DNA from: Streptomyces akebiae
GTDB taxonomy: Bacteria; Actinomycetota; Actinomycetes; Streptomycetales; Streptomycetaceae
Reading direction: 5' to 3'
Assembly: GCF_019599145.1 (NCBI RefSeq)
Contig: NZ_CP080647.1
Coordinates: forward strand, 3,162,001-3,226,000
DNA length: 64,000 nucleotides
Shown: in pieces, positions 1 through 8,260 of the stretch
Layout: every line of letters begins with the position of its first letter
How positions within the stretch are numbered: the first letter of the stretch is position 1
Program-made: the position numbers and the translations under genes
Notes under the pieces: model-generated
Seen by the model: only the letters and a program-made list of their open reading frames with translations
Databases searched by the model: none
What the model was told of the DNA's origin: nothing

Positions 1-952
1 GCAGGCCGAGTCCGGTCATCGCGGTGAGCCAGCCGGGGACGCGGGCGGGGTCGACGTCGGCCGTGCGGGCGAGCAGGTCGGCGTCGACCGGTACGGGGGC
101 GTGCTCGTCGTCCAGCGCGGCGAGTGCGCGGGTGACCGCGACGGTCGCGGGTCCGGCGCTGTCCAGCCACCAGGACACCGCGGCGGCGTAGTTGCCCGGA
201 TAGAGCGCCGCGCAGGTGTCCGGAAGGGCAGCCGGGAAGGCCCCGGGGTGGATGTTGCGGAGGTCGGACAGCAGGGCGCGCAGCAACAGCGGGTTGCCCG
301 CGCCCGCGCGTAAGCAGGCGTCGACCCATTCCGGCGGGGCATCGGCGTGGACGGAACGGACCAGGCGTGCGGCGGCGTCGGGGCTCAGTGGGGCAAGGGT
401 GCGGGTGTGCACGAGGGCAGGCGAGAGGGCGTGCGCGAGACCGTCCGCCGGGGGTTCTATGTCGTACTGGCCGCGCTCGGTGACCACGAGGAGGACCGGC
501 AGACGGTCGATGCGGCGAACGGCCTCGACGAGCCAGCGGCGGGAGGCGGGGTCGGCGAAGTGCGCGTCGTCCACGGCGACGAGGAGGGGGGACTCGACCG
601 CGTAGGAACGCAGCAGGCGCCACAGCCGGGCGGGCCTGCCCCGGTGCGGCGGGGTGCCCGGCGGGTCCGGCGCCTCGCCCGCGACCTGGTCGAACTCCGG
701 TCCGTGACAGAGGAGTTGGAAGACGGTGTCGAACGGTACGGAGGTGTGCTCGGGCGAGCAGCGGGCCCGCAGGACCCGCATGCCGCACGCCGCCGCGTGG
801 TCGGCCGCGGACTCCAGGAGTGCGGTGCGGCCGGTGCCGGTGGCACCCCGGAGCAGCACCAGGCGGCCCGAGCCGGTCCGGGCACGAGCTGCCTCCGCGG
901 TCAGCACCTCCAGGGCCTCACGGCGTTCGAGAAGCGGTTCCGGCGGGCACAT
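1..952 (-). CDS. LuxR-type large ATP-binding (LAL) regulator, N-terminal part, cut by window start
   Basis: My translation of the bottom strand starts MCPPEPLLERREALEVL and stays open to the window edge, so only the first 317 codons are visible. A P-loop (GATGTGRT, about residues 37-44) and a Walker B-like strand (LLVAVDDAHFAD) identify the N-terminal STAND/AAA domain of LAL regulators, which normally end in a LuxR helix-turn-helix that lies outside the window. The ATG is preceded by AAGGAGA at good spacing. Codon 214 is TTA (bases 311-313 of the top strand read taa), so translation should need the bldA leucyl-tRNA. The gene is divergent from a second LuxR-type regulator and sits at the head of the CIS locus. 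I recall a TTA-containing LuxR-type regulator (SCO4263) controlling the homologous cluster in S. coelicolor, which makes this a likely cluster activator. Confidence 0.85.
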   Translation of the reverse strand, partial: MCPPEPLLERREALEVLTAEAARARTGSGRLVLLRGATGTGRTALLESAADHAAACGMRVLRARCSPEHTSVPFDTVFQLLCHGPEFDQVAGEAPDPPGTPPHRGRPARLWRLLRSYAVESPLLVAVDDAHFADPASRRWLVEAVRRIDRLPVLLVVTERGQYDIEPPADGLAHALSPALVHTRTLAPLSPDAAARLVRSVHADAPPEWVDACLRAGAGNPLLLRALLSDLRNIHPGAFPAALPDTCAALYPGNYAAAVSWWLDSAGPATVAVTRALAALDDEHAPVPVDADLLARTADVDPARVPGWLTAMTGLGL

Positions 953-1235
953 CGCTGTCTCCTTCGTGGAAGGTAGTTTTCCGCTTCCGTAGACGGGGCA
1001 CGGCCCGTCGGGGTGCACCGTTCGCGGACGGTCGGCGTGAAAACGCCGTGGCCGATCCTCGGTGGGTCCCGCGGTGGGCCCGCGGTCGGTCCCGTGGTCG
1101 GTCCCGCGGTGATCTCGTGGTGTATCTCGTGGTCCTCCACGATTGCGCAGCGCACACGGCACACAGAAGTGTGAATCGAGCCCATCGGCCACTCCCCTCA
1201 CGGGAGCGGCGATTTCGTGCATACGGGAGAAACGG

Positions 1236-1937
1236 TTGCGCAGCACATTCCGGACCACGGACACGGTGACGGCCACGGCCGCGGCCACCGGCGCGTCGGA
1301 GCCCCAGGAGACCCGGCGTCGCATCCCGGTCGTGGTCCACACCCTCGACCCGCTCTCCCGCGCCGGCGTGCTCAGCCAGCTGCGGGGGCACCCGGTGATC
1401 GACCTCGTGGACGACGCCGAGGTACGTACGGGCACCGTGGCCGTGCTCGTCGGTGACACCCCGGACGAGCCGTTGCTCTCCGCGCTGCGCCGTCTGGTGC
1501 GCAGCGAGGGGGCGCGGGCCGTGCTGGTGGTGAGCGTGATCCGCGAGACGGAGCTGCTCGATGTCATCGAATGCGGGGTCGGGGCCATCGTGTGGCGCCA
1601 CGAGGCGACCGCGCACCGGCTGGCGCAGGCGGTGCTCGCGGCCTCGCGCGGGGACGGCGACCTGCCCGCCGATCTGCTCGGCCGGCTGATCAACCAGGTG
1701 GGGACGTTGCAGCGTTCGGTGGCCGGGCGCACCGGGGCGCCGCTGTCCGGCCTGGTGCCGAGGGAGATCGACGTCCTCCGACTGGTGGCCGAGGGGATGG
1801 ACACCGGTGAGATCGCGAGCAAGCTCTCCTACTCCGAACGCACCGTCAAGAACGTGATGCACGGGCTCACCACCCGGCTGCATCTCCGCAACCGGGCGCA
1901 CGCGGTGGCCTATGCCCTCCGTGAAGGCTACATCTGA
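1236..1937 (+). CDS. LuxR-family (response-regulator-like) transcription factor
   Basis: The protein has about 233 residues. The N-terminal half has a receiver-like alternation (VVVHTLDPLSRAGVLSQL ... VLVVSVIRETELLDVIECG). The C-terminal 65 residues form a LuxR/NarL helix-turn-helix with LVPREIDVLRLVAEGMDTGE and SERTVKNVMHGLTTRL. The acidic pocket of a classic phospho-receiver is not evident, so this may be an atypical, phosphorylation-independent member. I chose TTG 1236 because GGGAGA lies 6-7 bases upstream; GTG 1266 and TTG 1143 are alternatives. It is divergent from the LAL regulator and directly upstream of the CIS structural genes, and the 23-bp repeat array follows its stop, so it is a good candidate for the protein that binds that array. 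That link is inference. Confidence 0.85.
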   Translation: MRSTFRTTDTVTATAAATGASEPQETRRRIPVVVHTLDPLSRAGVLSQLRGHPVIDLVDDAEVRTGTVAVLVGDTPDEPLLSALRRLVRSEGARAVLVVSVIRETELLDVIECGVGAIVWRHEATAHRLAQAVLAASRGDGDLPADLLGRLINQVGTLQRSVAGRTGAPLSGLVPREIDVLRLVAEGMDTGEIASKLSYSERTVKNVMHGLTTRLHLRNRAHAVAYALREGYI

Positions 1938-2035
1938 TCGAACGGGCAGTCGCACCCGGCCACTTGGGCACCCACTCTGCCCGGGGGTCGTCCCCGGCGC
2001 GTCTACGGGTACGGCATCCGCGCCGGGCAGGATCG

Positions 2036-2173
2036 ACGGACAGGCGTCCGACCCGACGGCGGACAGACATCCGCCACGGCAGCGGACAGACGTCCGGCCC
2101 GACGGCGGACAGACGTCCGACCCGACGGCCGACAGACATCCGCCACGGCAGCGGACAGACATCCGACCGCATC
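2036..2173. repeat. Six tandem 23-bp units, each with a CGGAC/GTCCG dyad
   Basis: Six head-to-tail units of exactly 23 bp occupy 2036-2058, 2059-2081, 2082-2104, 2105-2127, 2128-2150 and 2151-2173. Each contains an inverted repeat of the form CGGACAGACGTCCG (units 3 and 4) or CGGACAGACATCCG (units 2, 5 and 6), with CGGACAGGCGTCCG in unit 1. The spacer half (ACCCGACG or CCACGGCA) follows a three-unit, 69-bp higher order: units 2 and 5 share one variant and units 1 and 4 the other. The array ends 17 bases before the GTG of the first CIS gene. The period is not a multiple of 3, which argues against a coding repeat. It looks like a multi-site operator or a run of short hairpins in the leader. Confidence 0.9.
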
Positions 2174-2190
2174 ACAGCAGGAGCACGACC

Positions 2191-2847
2191 GTGATCCACG
2201 AGGTGGACGAGGTCCTCAAGGGACTGATCGGCGGTGGTGCCCTGGCCGGCTCCGGCATCGACGTCTCCTTCGAGGCCCCGACCCGCGACTGGGCGGCCCG
2301 GCGCAACGCGCCCGCCGTCAACACCTATCTGTACGACATCCGTGAGGACGTCTCGCGCCGCCAGCGCGGCCACATGCCGGTCCGCGACGAGCGCGACATC
2401 GTCGTGCGCCGCCGGCAGCCGCCCCGCTGGTTCCGGCTGTCGTACCTGGTGACCGCCTGGACCAAGCAGCCCCAGGACGAACACCGGCTGCTCTCCGCGG
2501 TACTGGCCAACCTGCTGCCGCGCGAACTGCTGCCCCCGAGCGAACTCCCGGGCGCGCTCGGCGCGCTGGGTCTGTCCGTGCCGGTCTCGGTCGCGGGGCT
2601 GCACACCGAGTCGCGGTCCCTCGCCGAGATCTGGTCCGCGCTGGGCGGCGAGCTGAAGCCGTCCCTCGACCTCGTGGTCACCGCGCCCTTCCCGTCCTTC
2701 CCCGAGTACGACGCCGGTCCCCCGGTCACCGAGGGTGCCGCCATCCGGGTGCGCGGTATCGACGGCTCCCTGGAGGGCTCGGAGGAACGCGCCCACCGGC
2801 CGGGGCAGTTGGCGTCCGCGCCGATCACCGGGGAGCGGCGGCGGTGA
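2191..2847 (+). CDS. CIS DUF4255 protein (Pvc16-like tail terminator/cap)
   Basis: A 218-residue DUF4255 protein, the family that caps the tube and sheath of contractile injection systems (Pvc16/Afp16-like). The family core is seen in SGIDVSFEAPTRDWAARR, VNTYLYDIREDVSRR, WFRLSYLVTAWTKQPQDEHR and the LLPRELLP segment. GTG 2191 is preferred because the family begins with a short helix like IHEVDEVLKGLI and a GGAG lies just upstream. Any upstream start would translate through the repeat array. The stop overlaps the GTG of the ATPase gene (GTGA), which indicates translational coupling. The last ~25 residues look disordered. Confidence 0.88.
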   Translation: MIHEVDEVLKGLIGGGALAGSGIDVSFEAPTRDWAARRNAPAVNTYLYDIREDVSRRQRGHMPVRDERDIVVRRRQPPRWFRLSYLVTAWTKQPQDEHRLLSAVLANLLPRELLPPSELPGALGALGLSVPVSVAGLHTESRSLAEIWSALGGELKPSLDLVVTAPFPSFPEYDAGPPVTEGAAIRVRGIDGSLEGSEERAHRPGQLASAPITGERRR

Positions 2848-4934
2848 CCGTGCACGTCAGCCGGGACACCGATGCGCTCCTGCTCCGGCTCGCCCGGCTG
2901 CGCGAGCGCGTGGCCGAGTTGGTGGCCGAGCGCGGTGCCGGAGATCCGACGGCGAGTGATCCGCTGCGTGGGCTGTACCTGTCCGAGGAGGGCGTACGGC
3001 ATCTGCTGGAGCCGCCGGCGGAGCCGTACCCGTCCGTCTTCCCCGACCTGGAACCGACTCCGGAACCGAGACCGGAACCCCACCAGGTATCGCACCCGGT
3101 ACCGAACCAGGAACCGGGCCGGGAGGCCGCCGTGGACGGTCCGCTGGAGCGGCTCGCGGGGCGGCTGGGGCTGACCGAGTTGGACACACGGATCCTGCTC
3201 ATCGCCCTGGCCCCCGATCTGGACCGCTCCTACGAGCAGTTGTACGGGTATCTGAACGACGACGTGAGCAGGCGTCGGGCCACGGTCGGGCTCGCGCTCG
3301 ATCTGTGCGGGCTGCCCGTGCATCTGGCGCGGGCGCGGGCCCGGTTCATGCCCTCGGCACCGCTGAGCGCCCTCGGACTGCTGACCGTCGAGGACCCCGA
3401 ACGCCCTTTCCTCGGGCGGGGGTTGCGGGTGCCGGACCGGCTGGTCGCGCATCTGCTCGGCGACGACACGATGGACGCGGCGCTCGTCGGGCATGTCCGT
3501 CCGCTCGCGTCGACGTCGGCGGTGGCTCCGGCCGGGCCCTCGTCGGTGGAGGACGGCGGGTTCACGGCCCGACTGGCCGCCCGGCTCGCCGCCGCTCCGG
3601 TCACCGTGCATCTGCGGGAGCACCGCGAGGGCGACGGCCTGCTGCGCGCGGGTGCCGCCCTGCGCGCCGCCGGGACGCAGGCGTTGCACTTCACGCCCCC
3701 GGCGGCCGAGGACGAGCTCTCCGCGCTCCTGCCCCGCCTGCTGCGCGAGGCCCGGCTGCGCGGGTGCGCGGTCGTGGTGTCGCCGTTGCCGGAGAAGCCG
3801 GGGCCGCTGTTCCGTGCGTTGACGGCGGCCGACGTGTCCGTGCTGTTCGCGGGGCCGCAACCGTACGACCCGCAGTGGTGCGACCGTGATCCGCTGGTCC
3901 TCGACGTGCCCCGGCCGCCCACGGGCGCGGTGGAGGCCTGGTCGGCGGCGCTCGGTGCCGGGGCGGACGGGCCGGGGTTCGACCTGGCGGCCACGGTCGC
4001 CCCGTACCGGCTCGGCGGTGACCGGATCGAGCGGGCGGCCCGTGCGGCCGTGGACCTCGCGGCGTTCGACGGCACCGAGGTGACCGCGGCCCATCTGCGG
4101 CTCGCGGCGCGCCTGCAGTCCGCCTCCGGTCTGGAGCGGCACGCCCGCCGGATCCGCCCCGACGTCGGCTGGGACGACCTCGTGCTGCCCGACAAACCCC
4201 TCGTCCAGCTGCGGGAGCTCGCCCTGCGTGCCCGGCATCGCGACCGGGTGCTCGGCGACTGGCGGCTGAGTGCCGGGGGCGGCCGGGGCCGTGGGGTGCT
4301 CGGGCTCTTCGCGGGCGAGTCGGGCACCGGCAAGACGCTGTCGGCGGAGGTCGTGGCGGCCGAACTCGGCCTGGACCTCTATGTCGTGCAGCTCTCCTCG
4401 GTGGTCGACAAGTACGTCGGCGAGACCGAGAAGAACCTGGAACGGATCTTCACCGAGGCCGACCGCACCGACGCCGTGCTGCTCTTCGACGAGGCCGACG
4501 CCGTGTTCGGCAAGCGCTCGGAGGTCAAGGACTCGCACGACAAGTACGCCAACATGGAGAGCGCCTATCTGCTCCAGCGACTGGAGTCCTTCGACGGGAT
4601 CGCCCTGCTGACCACGAATCTGCGGGCCAACATCGACGAGGCGTTCACCCGGCGGCTGGATCTGGTGGTCGACTTCCCGTTCCCGGACACCGCCCAGCGG
4701 CTGGCCCTGTGGCGGCACAGCCTGGCCGCCGTGCCCCGCGCCGACGACACGGACCCGGCGGCGGTCGCCCGCGACTTCGAGCTGGCCGGCGGTTCCATCC
4801 GCAGCGCGGTCGTCACCGCCGCCTACGCCGCCGCCGGACGCGGCGGGCCCGTGACCTCGGCCGACCTGCGGGAAGGCGCGGAACGCGAGTACCGCAAAGC
4901 CGGACGACTGGTACCGGGCGAAGGCAACTGGTAA
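2844..4934 (+). CDS. CIS AAA+ ATPase (Pvc15-like)
   Basis: A 696-residue protein with a long, poorly conserved N-terminal half and a C-terminal AAA+ domain. The Walker A motif is GESGTGKT (Lys about 497), Walker B is VLLFDEADAVF (Asp/Glu about 549-550), and an arginine-finger region TRRLDLVVDFPFP follows. Pvc15/Afp15 homologues assist assembly or cargo handling of injection systems and are conserved in Streptomyces CIS loci. The N-terminal half carries a Pro/Glu-rich linker (about residues 66-92) in front of a helical region typical of the family. It is coupled to the DUF4255 gene by a GTGA overlap. Its 3' end is duplicated 293 bp downstream as a non-coding remnant. Confidence 0.9.
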   Translation: MTVHVSRDTDALLLRLARLRERVAELVAERGAGDPTASDPLRGLYLSEEGVRHLLEPPAEPYPSVFPDLEPTPEPRPEPHQVSHPVPNQEPGREAAVDGPLERLAGRLGLTELDTRILLIALAPDLDRSYEQLYGYLNDDVSRRRATVGLALDLCGLPVHLARARARFMPSAPLSALGLLTVEDPERPFLGRGLRVPDRLVAHLLGDDTMDAALVGHVRPLASTSAVAPAGPSSVEDGGFTARLAARLAAAPVTVHLREHREGDGLLRAGAALRAAGTQALHFTPPAAEDELSALLPRLLREARLRGCAVVVSPLPEKPGPLFRALTAADVSVLFAGPQPYDPQWCDRDPLVLDVPRPPTGAVEAWSAALGAGADGPGFDLAATVAPYRLGGDRIERAARAAVDLAAFDGTEVTAAHLRLAARLQSASGLERHARRIRPDVGWDDLVLPDKPLVQLRELALRARHRDRVLGDWRLSAGGGRGRGVLGLFAGESGTGKTLSAEVVAAELGLDLYVVQLSSVVDKYVGETEKNLERIFTEADRTDAVLLFDEADAVFGKRSEVKDSHDKYANMESAYLLQRLESFDGIALLTTNLRANIDEAFTRRLDLVVDFPFPDTAQRLALWRHSLAAVPRADDTDPAAVARDFELAGGSIRSAVVTAAYAAAGRGGPVTSADLREGAEREYRKAGRLVPGEGNW

Positions 4935-5330
4935 CAGCCCGACGAACACCCGTGAGGGCGAACCCTCGACGGCGCCCCCACCGGACGGCCCACGCCTACC
5001 TCACCCGCCACCTCCGGCCGGTGCGCCCGCGCACACCCACAACCGCCCCCCCGGCGGCCGCCCGCAACGCCGAACCGGCCCACGGTCCCATCCGCGGCGC
5101 GGTCGTCACCGCCGCCTACGCCGCCGCCGGACGCGGCGGGCCCGTGACCCCCGCCGACCTGCGGGAAGGCGCGGAACGCGAGTACCGCAAAGCCGGACGA
5201 CTGGTACCGGGCGAAGGCAACTGGTAACAGCCCGGCGGACACCCGTGAGGGCGAACCCTCGACGGCGCCCCCACCGGACGGCCCGTGCCTACTTCACGCG
5301 CCACTTCTGGTTCGGTGTGCCCGCGCACGT
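4795..5330. repeat. Tandem segmental duplication (offset 293 bp) between convergent genes, leaving orphan gene tails
   Basis: The segment 4795 to about 5037 is repeated at 5088 to about 5330. Both copies contain the last ~45 codons of the ATPase gene through the same stop (TAA at 4932-4934 and 5225-5227), the same short hairpin, and the start of the convergent gene's 3' end. Copy 1 keeps the real ATPase terminus and a degraded tail of the leftward lectin gene. Copy 2 keeps the real lectin terminus (CDS end at 5289) and an orphan ATPase tail at 5088-5227. Identity is near perfect over the ATPase part and falls off over the lectin part, where only one copy is under selection. Confidence 0.88.
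4954..4967. terminator. Short hairpin after the ATPase gene (GAGGG-CGAA-CCCTC), repeated at 5247-5260
   Basis: A 5-bp GC-rich stem closes a CGAA tetraloop, 19 bases after the ATPase stop. It lies inside the duplicated segment, so an identical hairpin occurs 293 bp downstream, just past the end of the leftward lectin gene. It could act in both directions. There is no clear T-run, so its strength is uncertain. Confidence 0.4.
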
Positions 5331-6704
5331 CCACAGCTGGAGGTCGGCGCCGTTGCGGGTGCCGTTGTCCTTCACGTCGACGCACTTGTCGGCCTGCGGG
5401 TTGACCAGGTCGCCCTCGGTGCTGAGCACGAACTGCTGGGCGGGGTTGCCGCTGCACCTGGCCAGCTGGATGACCGCGCCGTCGTCCCGGGAGCCCCACG
5501 CCACGTCCATGCACAGACCGAGGGAGCGCACGGTGCCGTCTCCCCGGAAGTCCCACTTCTGGTTGGCCGAGCCGGCGCAGTCCCAGATCTGGAGCGGGGT
5601 GCCGTCCTTGCCCTTGCCGTTCTGCGCGTCCGTGACGTCGACGCAGCGGTTCGAACCCCGGCCGATGATCGCGAACCCCTTGGCGGCGGACGGCTTCTTC
5701 GTCGTCTCCTTGGTGTCCGGTTCCTGGTCAGACCCGGAGCCCGATCCGCCGGAACCGGAACCGGAGCCGGAACCGGACCCGGAGCCCGCGTCCGAACCGG
5801 AGTCGGGACCCGGATCCGCCTCTTCGGGCTCCTCCTGCTGGGGCGCCTCGGGCGTCTCGGAGGGCAGCGGCGCCGCGGAGACGGTGGGCGCCGGGGCCAT
5901 CGCGGACGGGCTGGCGCTCGGCAGGGCGGTCGTACCGGCCTGTTGGAGGTCGCTCGCGGCGCTGACGACCTTGGGCTGGTAGGCGAACCACAGCGTCACG
6001 AAGGTGATCGCCAGCGCCACGGCCACCCCGAGGCAGGTGGCGAGCCAGCCCGGCAGGAACCCCCGCTGGACGTAGGTGCCGTCGACGGACTGCGGTGCCA
6101 CGCCCGACCGTTGGACGGCGAGCGCGTACGGTCTCTCCTCCTTCGACCCGAACCAGATGATCTGCCGGGGCTTCAGCGTTGCCTTCACGAACGCGGCACG
6201 ACCGGGCTCGATCTGCACGTTGCTCGGGTGGATGTCGTACGACAGCTGATCGCCGTTGTCGCTGCCGCTGACCGACGCGGTGACCTTCGTGTTGCCGAGG
6301 TTGTCGATGGCGAGCTGCGGCCGGCCCCGCAGACGTCCCTTCACGGTCGGCGGGACGAGTTCCGCCCTGACCTCCGTGAACGGCGTGATCGTCAGGTTCC
6401 CCTCGGGGACGGTGGTCGCCTCCGGGTGCTGTGTCGGCGTGATCCGCACCGCGTACGGGTTGGGCCCGGCCGTCGCGTCCGGGGTGCGCGGAGGGGCGAA
6501 CGTCAGCTCCACCGTGCCCGTCGTCCCCGGGTAGAGCCGCAGGGTCTGCGGCTCCACGGTCGTCCACGGCGCGACGTCACCGACCGGCTCGAACCGGTAC
6601 TCGTCGACCACGTCACCGGTGTTGCGCAGCCGCAGCCGTACGGTCGTACTGCTCCCCGGGTCCACGGTCGCGGAGGCGGGTTCGAGCGAAGTCCAAAGGC
6701 TCAC
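5289..6704 (-). CDS. Single-pass membrane protein with ricin-type (CBM13) C-terminus, CIS-locus paralogue 1
   Basis: A 471-residue protein in four parts. Residues 1 to about 210 form two Ig-like beta-sandwich segments without a signal peptide. A transmembrane helix lies at about 219-242 (GWLATCLGVAVALAITF...). A Pro/Glu/Gly-Ser linker runs to about 342, and a beta-trefoil with three QxW-type repeats (NQKWDF, AQQFVL, NQKWRV) with CVDV/CMDV strands fills about 343-471. The lack of a signal peptide suggests an N-in orientation, with the lectin outside and the Ig-like part in the cytosol where the CIS assembles. The N-terminal ~245 residues are nearly the same as the neighbour at 6800-8260, while the outer domain differs. 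The GTG start lies 6 bases after a TAGCGT box, so the mRNA is probably leaderless. A role in anchoring or sensing for the CIS is inference. Confidence 0.85.
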   Translation of the reverse strand: MSLWTSLEPASATVDPGSSTTVRLRLRNTGDVVDEYRFEPVGDVAPWTTVEPQTLRLYPGTTGTVELTFAPPRTPDATAGPNPYAVRITPTQHPEATTVPEGNLTITPFTEVRAELVPPTVKGRLRGRPQLAIDNLGNTKVTASVSGSDNGDQLSYDIHPSNVQIEPGRAAFVKATLKPRQIIWFGSKEERPYALAVQRSGVAPQSVDGTYVQRGFLPGWLATCLGVAVALAITFVTLWFAYQPKVVSAASDLQQAGTTALPSASPSAMAPAPTVSAAPLPSETPEAPQQEEPEEADPGPDSGSDAGSGSGSGSGSGSGGSGSGSDQEPDTKETTKKPSAAKGFAIIGRGSNRCVDVTDAQNGKGKDGTPLQIWDCAGSANQKWDFRGDGTVRSLGLCMDVAWGSRDDGAVIQLARCSGNPAQQFVLSTEGDLVNPQADKCVDVKDNGTRNGADLQLWTCAGTPNQKWRVK

Positions 6705-6739
6705 AGAGGGACGCTACGCGACCGGACGTGTGCGGTCAG
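6705..6739 (-). promoter_or_regulatory. Leaderless-type promoter: CTGACC-N17-TAGCGT-N6-GTG
   Basis: Read on the bottom strand, a CTGACC box (6734-6739) is followed by 17 bases, a TAGCGT -10 box (6711-6716), 6 bases and the GTG start at 6704. The paralogous gene at 8260 has the same boxes with an 18-base spacer. The short gap from -10 to the start codon predicts a transcript that begins at or next to the GTG. Confidence 0.6.
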
Positions 6740-6743
6740 GAGT

Positions 6744-6771
6744 CGTCGGGGCAGGACCTGCTGCCCCGACG
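6744..6771 (-). terminator. 11-bp stem hairpin between the two paralogues
   Basis: CGTCGGGGCAG (6744-6754) pairs perfectly with CTGCCCCGACG (6761-6771) around a 6-base loop. It lies 29 bases past the stop of the 6800-8260 gene and just upstream of the promoter of the next leftward gene, so it should separate the two transcripts. Confidence 0.55.
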
Positions 6772-6799
6772 GCCACCCGGCCCCGCCCCAACGGCCTTG

Positions 6800-8260
6800 T
6801 CACACGGTGAACTTGACGGCTTCGAGCCAGATGCCGTTGTCCAGGGTGCCGCCGAAGATGTAGCGCTCTCCTTCGCCGGGCTTGTCGCAGGCCAGGTTCT
6901 GCCAGCCCCTGTCCTTCTGGTGGACCGACTGGCAGACCCCTCGGGCGCCGTCGTCGACGTTGATGGTGAAGCCCAGCATGGCCGGGGCGTCCTTCTTGGA
7001 GTCGCCGATGTAGTTGTCCAGGCCGTCGGGCGCACCCGACCAGGGCTCCACGTAATGCCCCTGACCGTTCGTCGAGCCGGGGTTGTGGACGAAGGCGGCG
7101 CTGGCGGTGCCGCCCACGCCGGACACCGCGATGTTGAGGGCCGTGAGCGGCCTGGCCTGGCCCACCGTGCCGGCCGTGTCGCCGTCGCACTCCGGGGACG
7201 TCCAGCCCTTGCCCTTCACGAAGGCGCGGTAGCAGACGTGCCGGCCGCCGGGGTCGGACGCGGCGAGCTGCCGTACGGCGGTCGCGGCTGTCGGCGCCTT
7301 CTTCGGCTGCTCCTCGTCCCCGCCGCCGGAGCCGCCACCCCCGCCGCCGCTTCCGCTCCCGCTCTCGCCGGCGCCGTCGCTCTTCGGCTCCTCCGTCTGC
7401 GGCGGCGCCGAGGAGACGGGCGGCGGGGTGGGCGTGGGCGGTGCGGGGGCCGACAGGCTCGGCGAGGGGGAGGGCGGCAGCGTACTGACGCCGGCCTCCC
7501 GCAGCTCCGTGGTGGCGCTGACGACCTTCGGCTGGTAGGCGAGCCACAGCGTCAGGAACGTGATGGCGAGCGCCAGGAGGATGCCGAGGCAGGTGGCGAG
7601 CCAGCCCGGCAGGAAGCTCCGCTGCACATAGGTGCCCTCGACGTCGAGCGGAGTCACCCCCGACCGCTTCACCGCGAAGGTGTAGGGCCGCTCCTCCTTC
7701 GACCCGAACCAGATGATCTGCCGGGGCTTCAGCGTGGCCTTCACGAACGCGGCACGGCCGGGCTCGATCTGCACGTTGCTCGGGTGGATGTCGTACGACA
7801 GCTGATCGCCGTTGTCGCTGCCGCTGACCGACGCGGTGACCTTGGTGTTGCCGAGGTTGTCCACGGCGAGCTTCGGCCGGCCCCGCAGGCGTCCCTTCAC
7901 GGTCGGCGGCACGAGTTCCGCCCGCACCTCCGTGAACGGCGTGATCGTCAGGTTCCCCTCGGGAACGGTCGTCGCCTCCGGATGCTCGGTCGGCAGGATC
8001 CGCACCGCGTACGCGTTCGGGCCGGCCGTCGCGTCCGGGGTGCGCGGCGGCGCGAACGTCAGCTCCACCGACCCCGTGGTGCCCGGGTACAACCGGAGCG
8101 TCTGCGGCTCCACGGTCGTCCACGGCGCGATGTCACCGACCGGCTCGAAGCGGTACTCGTCGACCACGTCACCGGTGTTGCGCAGCCGCAGCCGTACGGT
8201 CGTACTGCTCCCCGGGTCGACGGTCGCGGAGGCGGGTTCGAGGGAAGTCCAAAGGCTCAC
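6800..8260 (-). CDS. Single-pass membrane protein with ChW-like C-terminus, CIS-locus paralogue 2
   Basis: A 486-residue paralogue of the 5289-6704 protein. Its N-terminal Ig-like region and transmembrane helix (GWLATCLGILLALAITF...) are nearly identical, and a Pro/Ser/Gly linker follows. The last ~155 residues are unrelated to ricin. They show repeats with the pattern Cys/Tyr...GW...dG..aGT.G and a hydrophobic end (VKGKGWTSPECDGDTAGTVG, then QKDRGWQNLACDKPGEGE ... LEAVKFTV). This resembles the ChW (clostridial hydrophobic, conserved Trp) repeat family of cell-surface proteins. The domain swap at a fixed membrane anchor suggests that the outer part recognises different surface ligands. A leaderless-type GTG start is predicted. 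The function is not known. Confidence 0.8.
   Translation of the reverse strand: MSLWTSLEPASATVDPGSSTTVRLRLRNTGDVVDEYRFEPVGDIAPWTTVEPQTLRLYPGTTGSVELTFAPPRTPDATAGPNAYAVRILPTEHPEATTVPEGNLTITPFTEVRAELVPPTVKGRLRGRPKLAVDNLGNTKVTASVSGSDNGDQLSYDIHPSNVQIEPGRAAFVKATLKPRQIIWFGSKEERPYTFAVKRSGVTPLDVEGTYVQRSFLPGWLATCLGILLALAITFLTLWLAYQPKVVSATTELREAGVSTLPPSPSPSLSAPAPPTPTPPPVSSAPPQTEEPKSDGAGESGSGSGGGGGGSGGGDEEQPKKAPTAATAVRQLAASDPGGRHVCYRAFVKGKGWTSPECDGDTAGTVGQARPLTALNIAVSGVGGTASAAFVHNPGSTNGQGHYVEPWSGAPDGLDNYIGDSKKDAPAMLGFTINVDDGARGVCQSVHQKDRGWQNLACDKPGEGERYIFGGTLDNGIWLEAVKFTV

Noticed and set aside
1912..2190. Extended N-terminus of the DUF4255 protein translated through the 23-bp array
   Set aside because: The 23-bp period shifts frame each unit, the translation is low-complexity, and the family starts near IHEVDEVL at GTG 2191.
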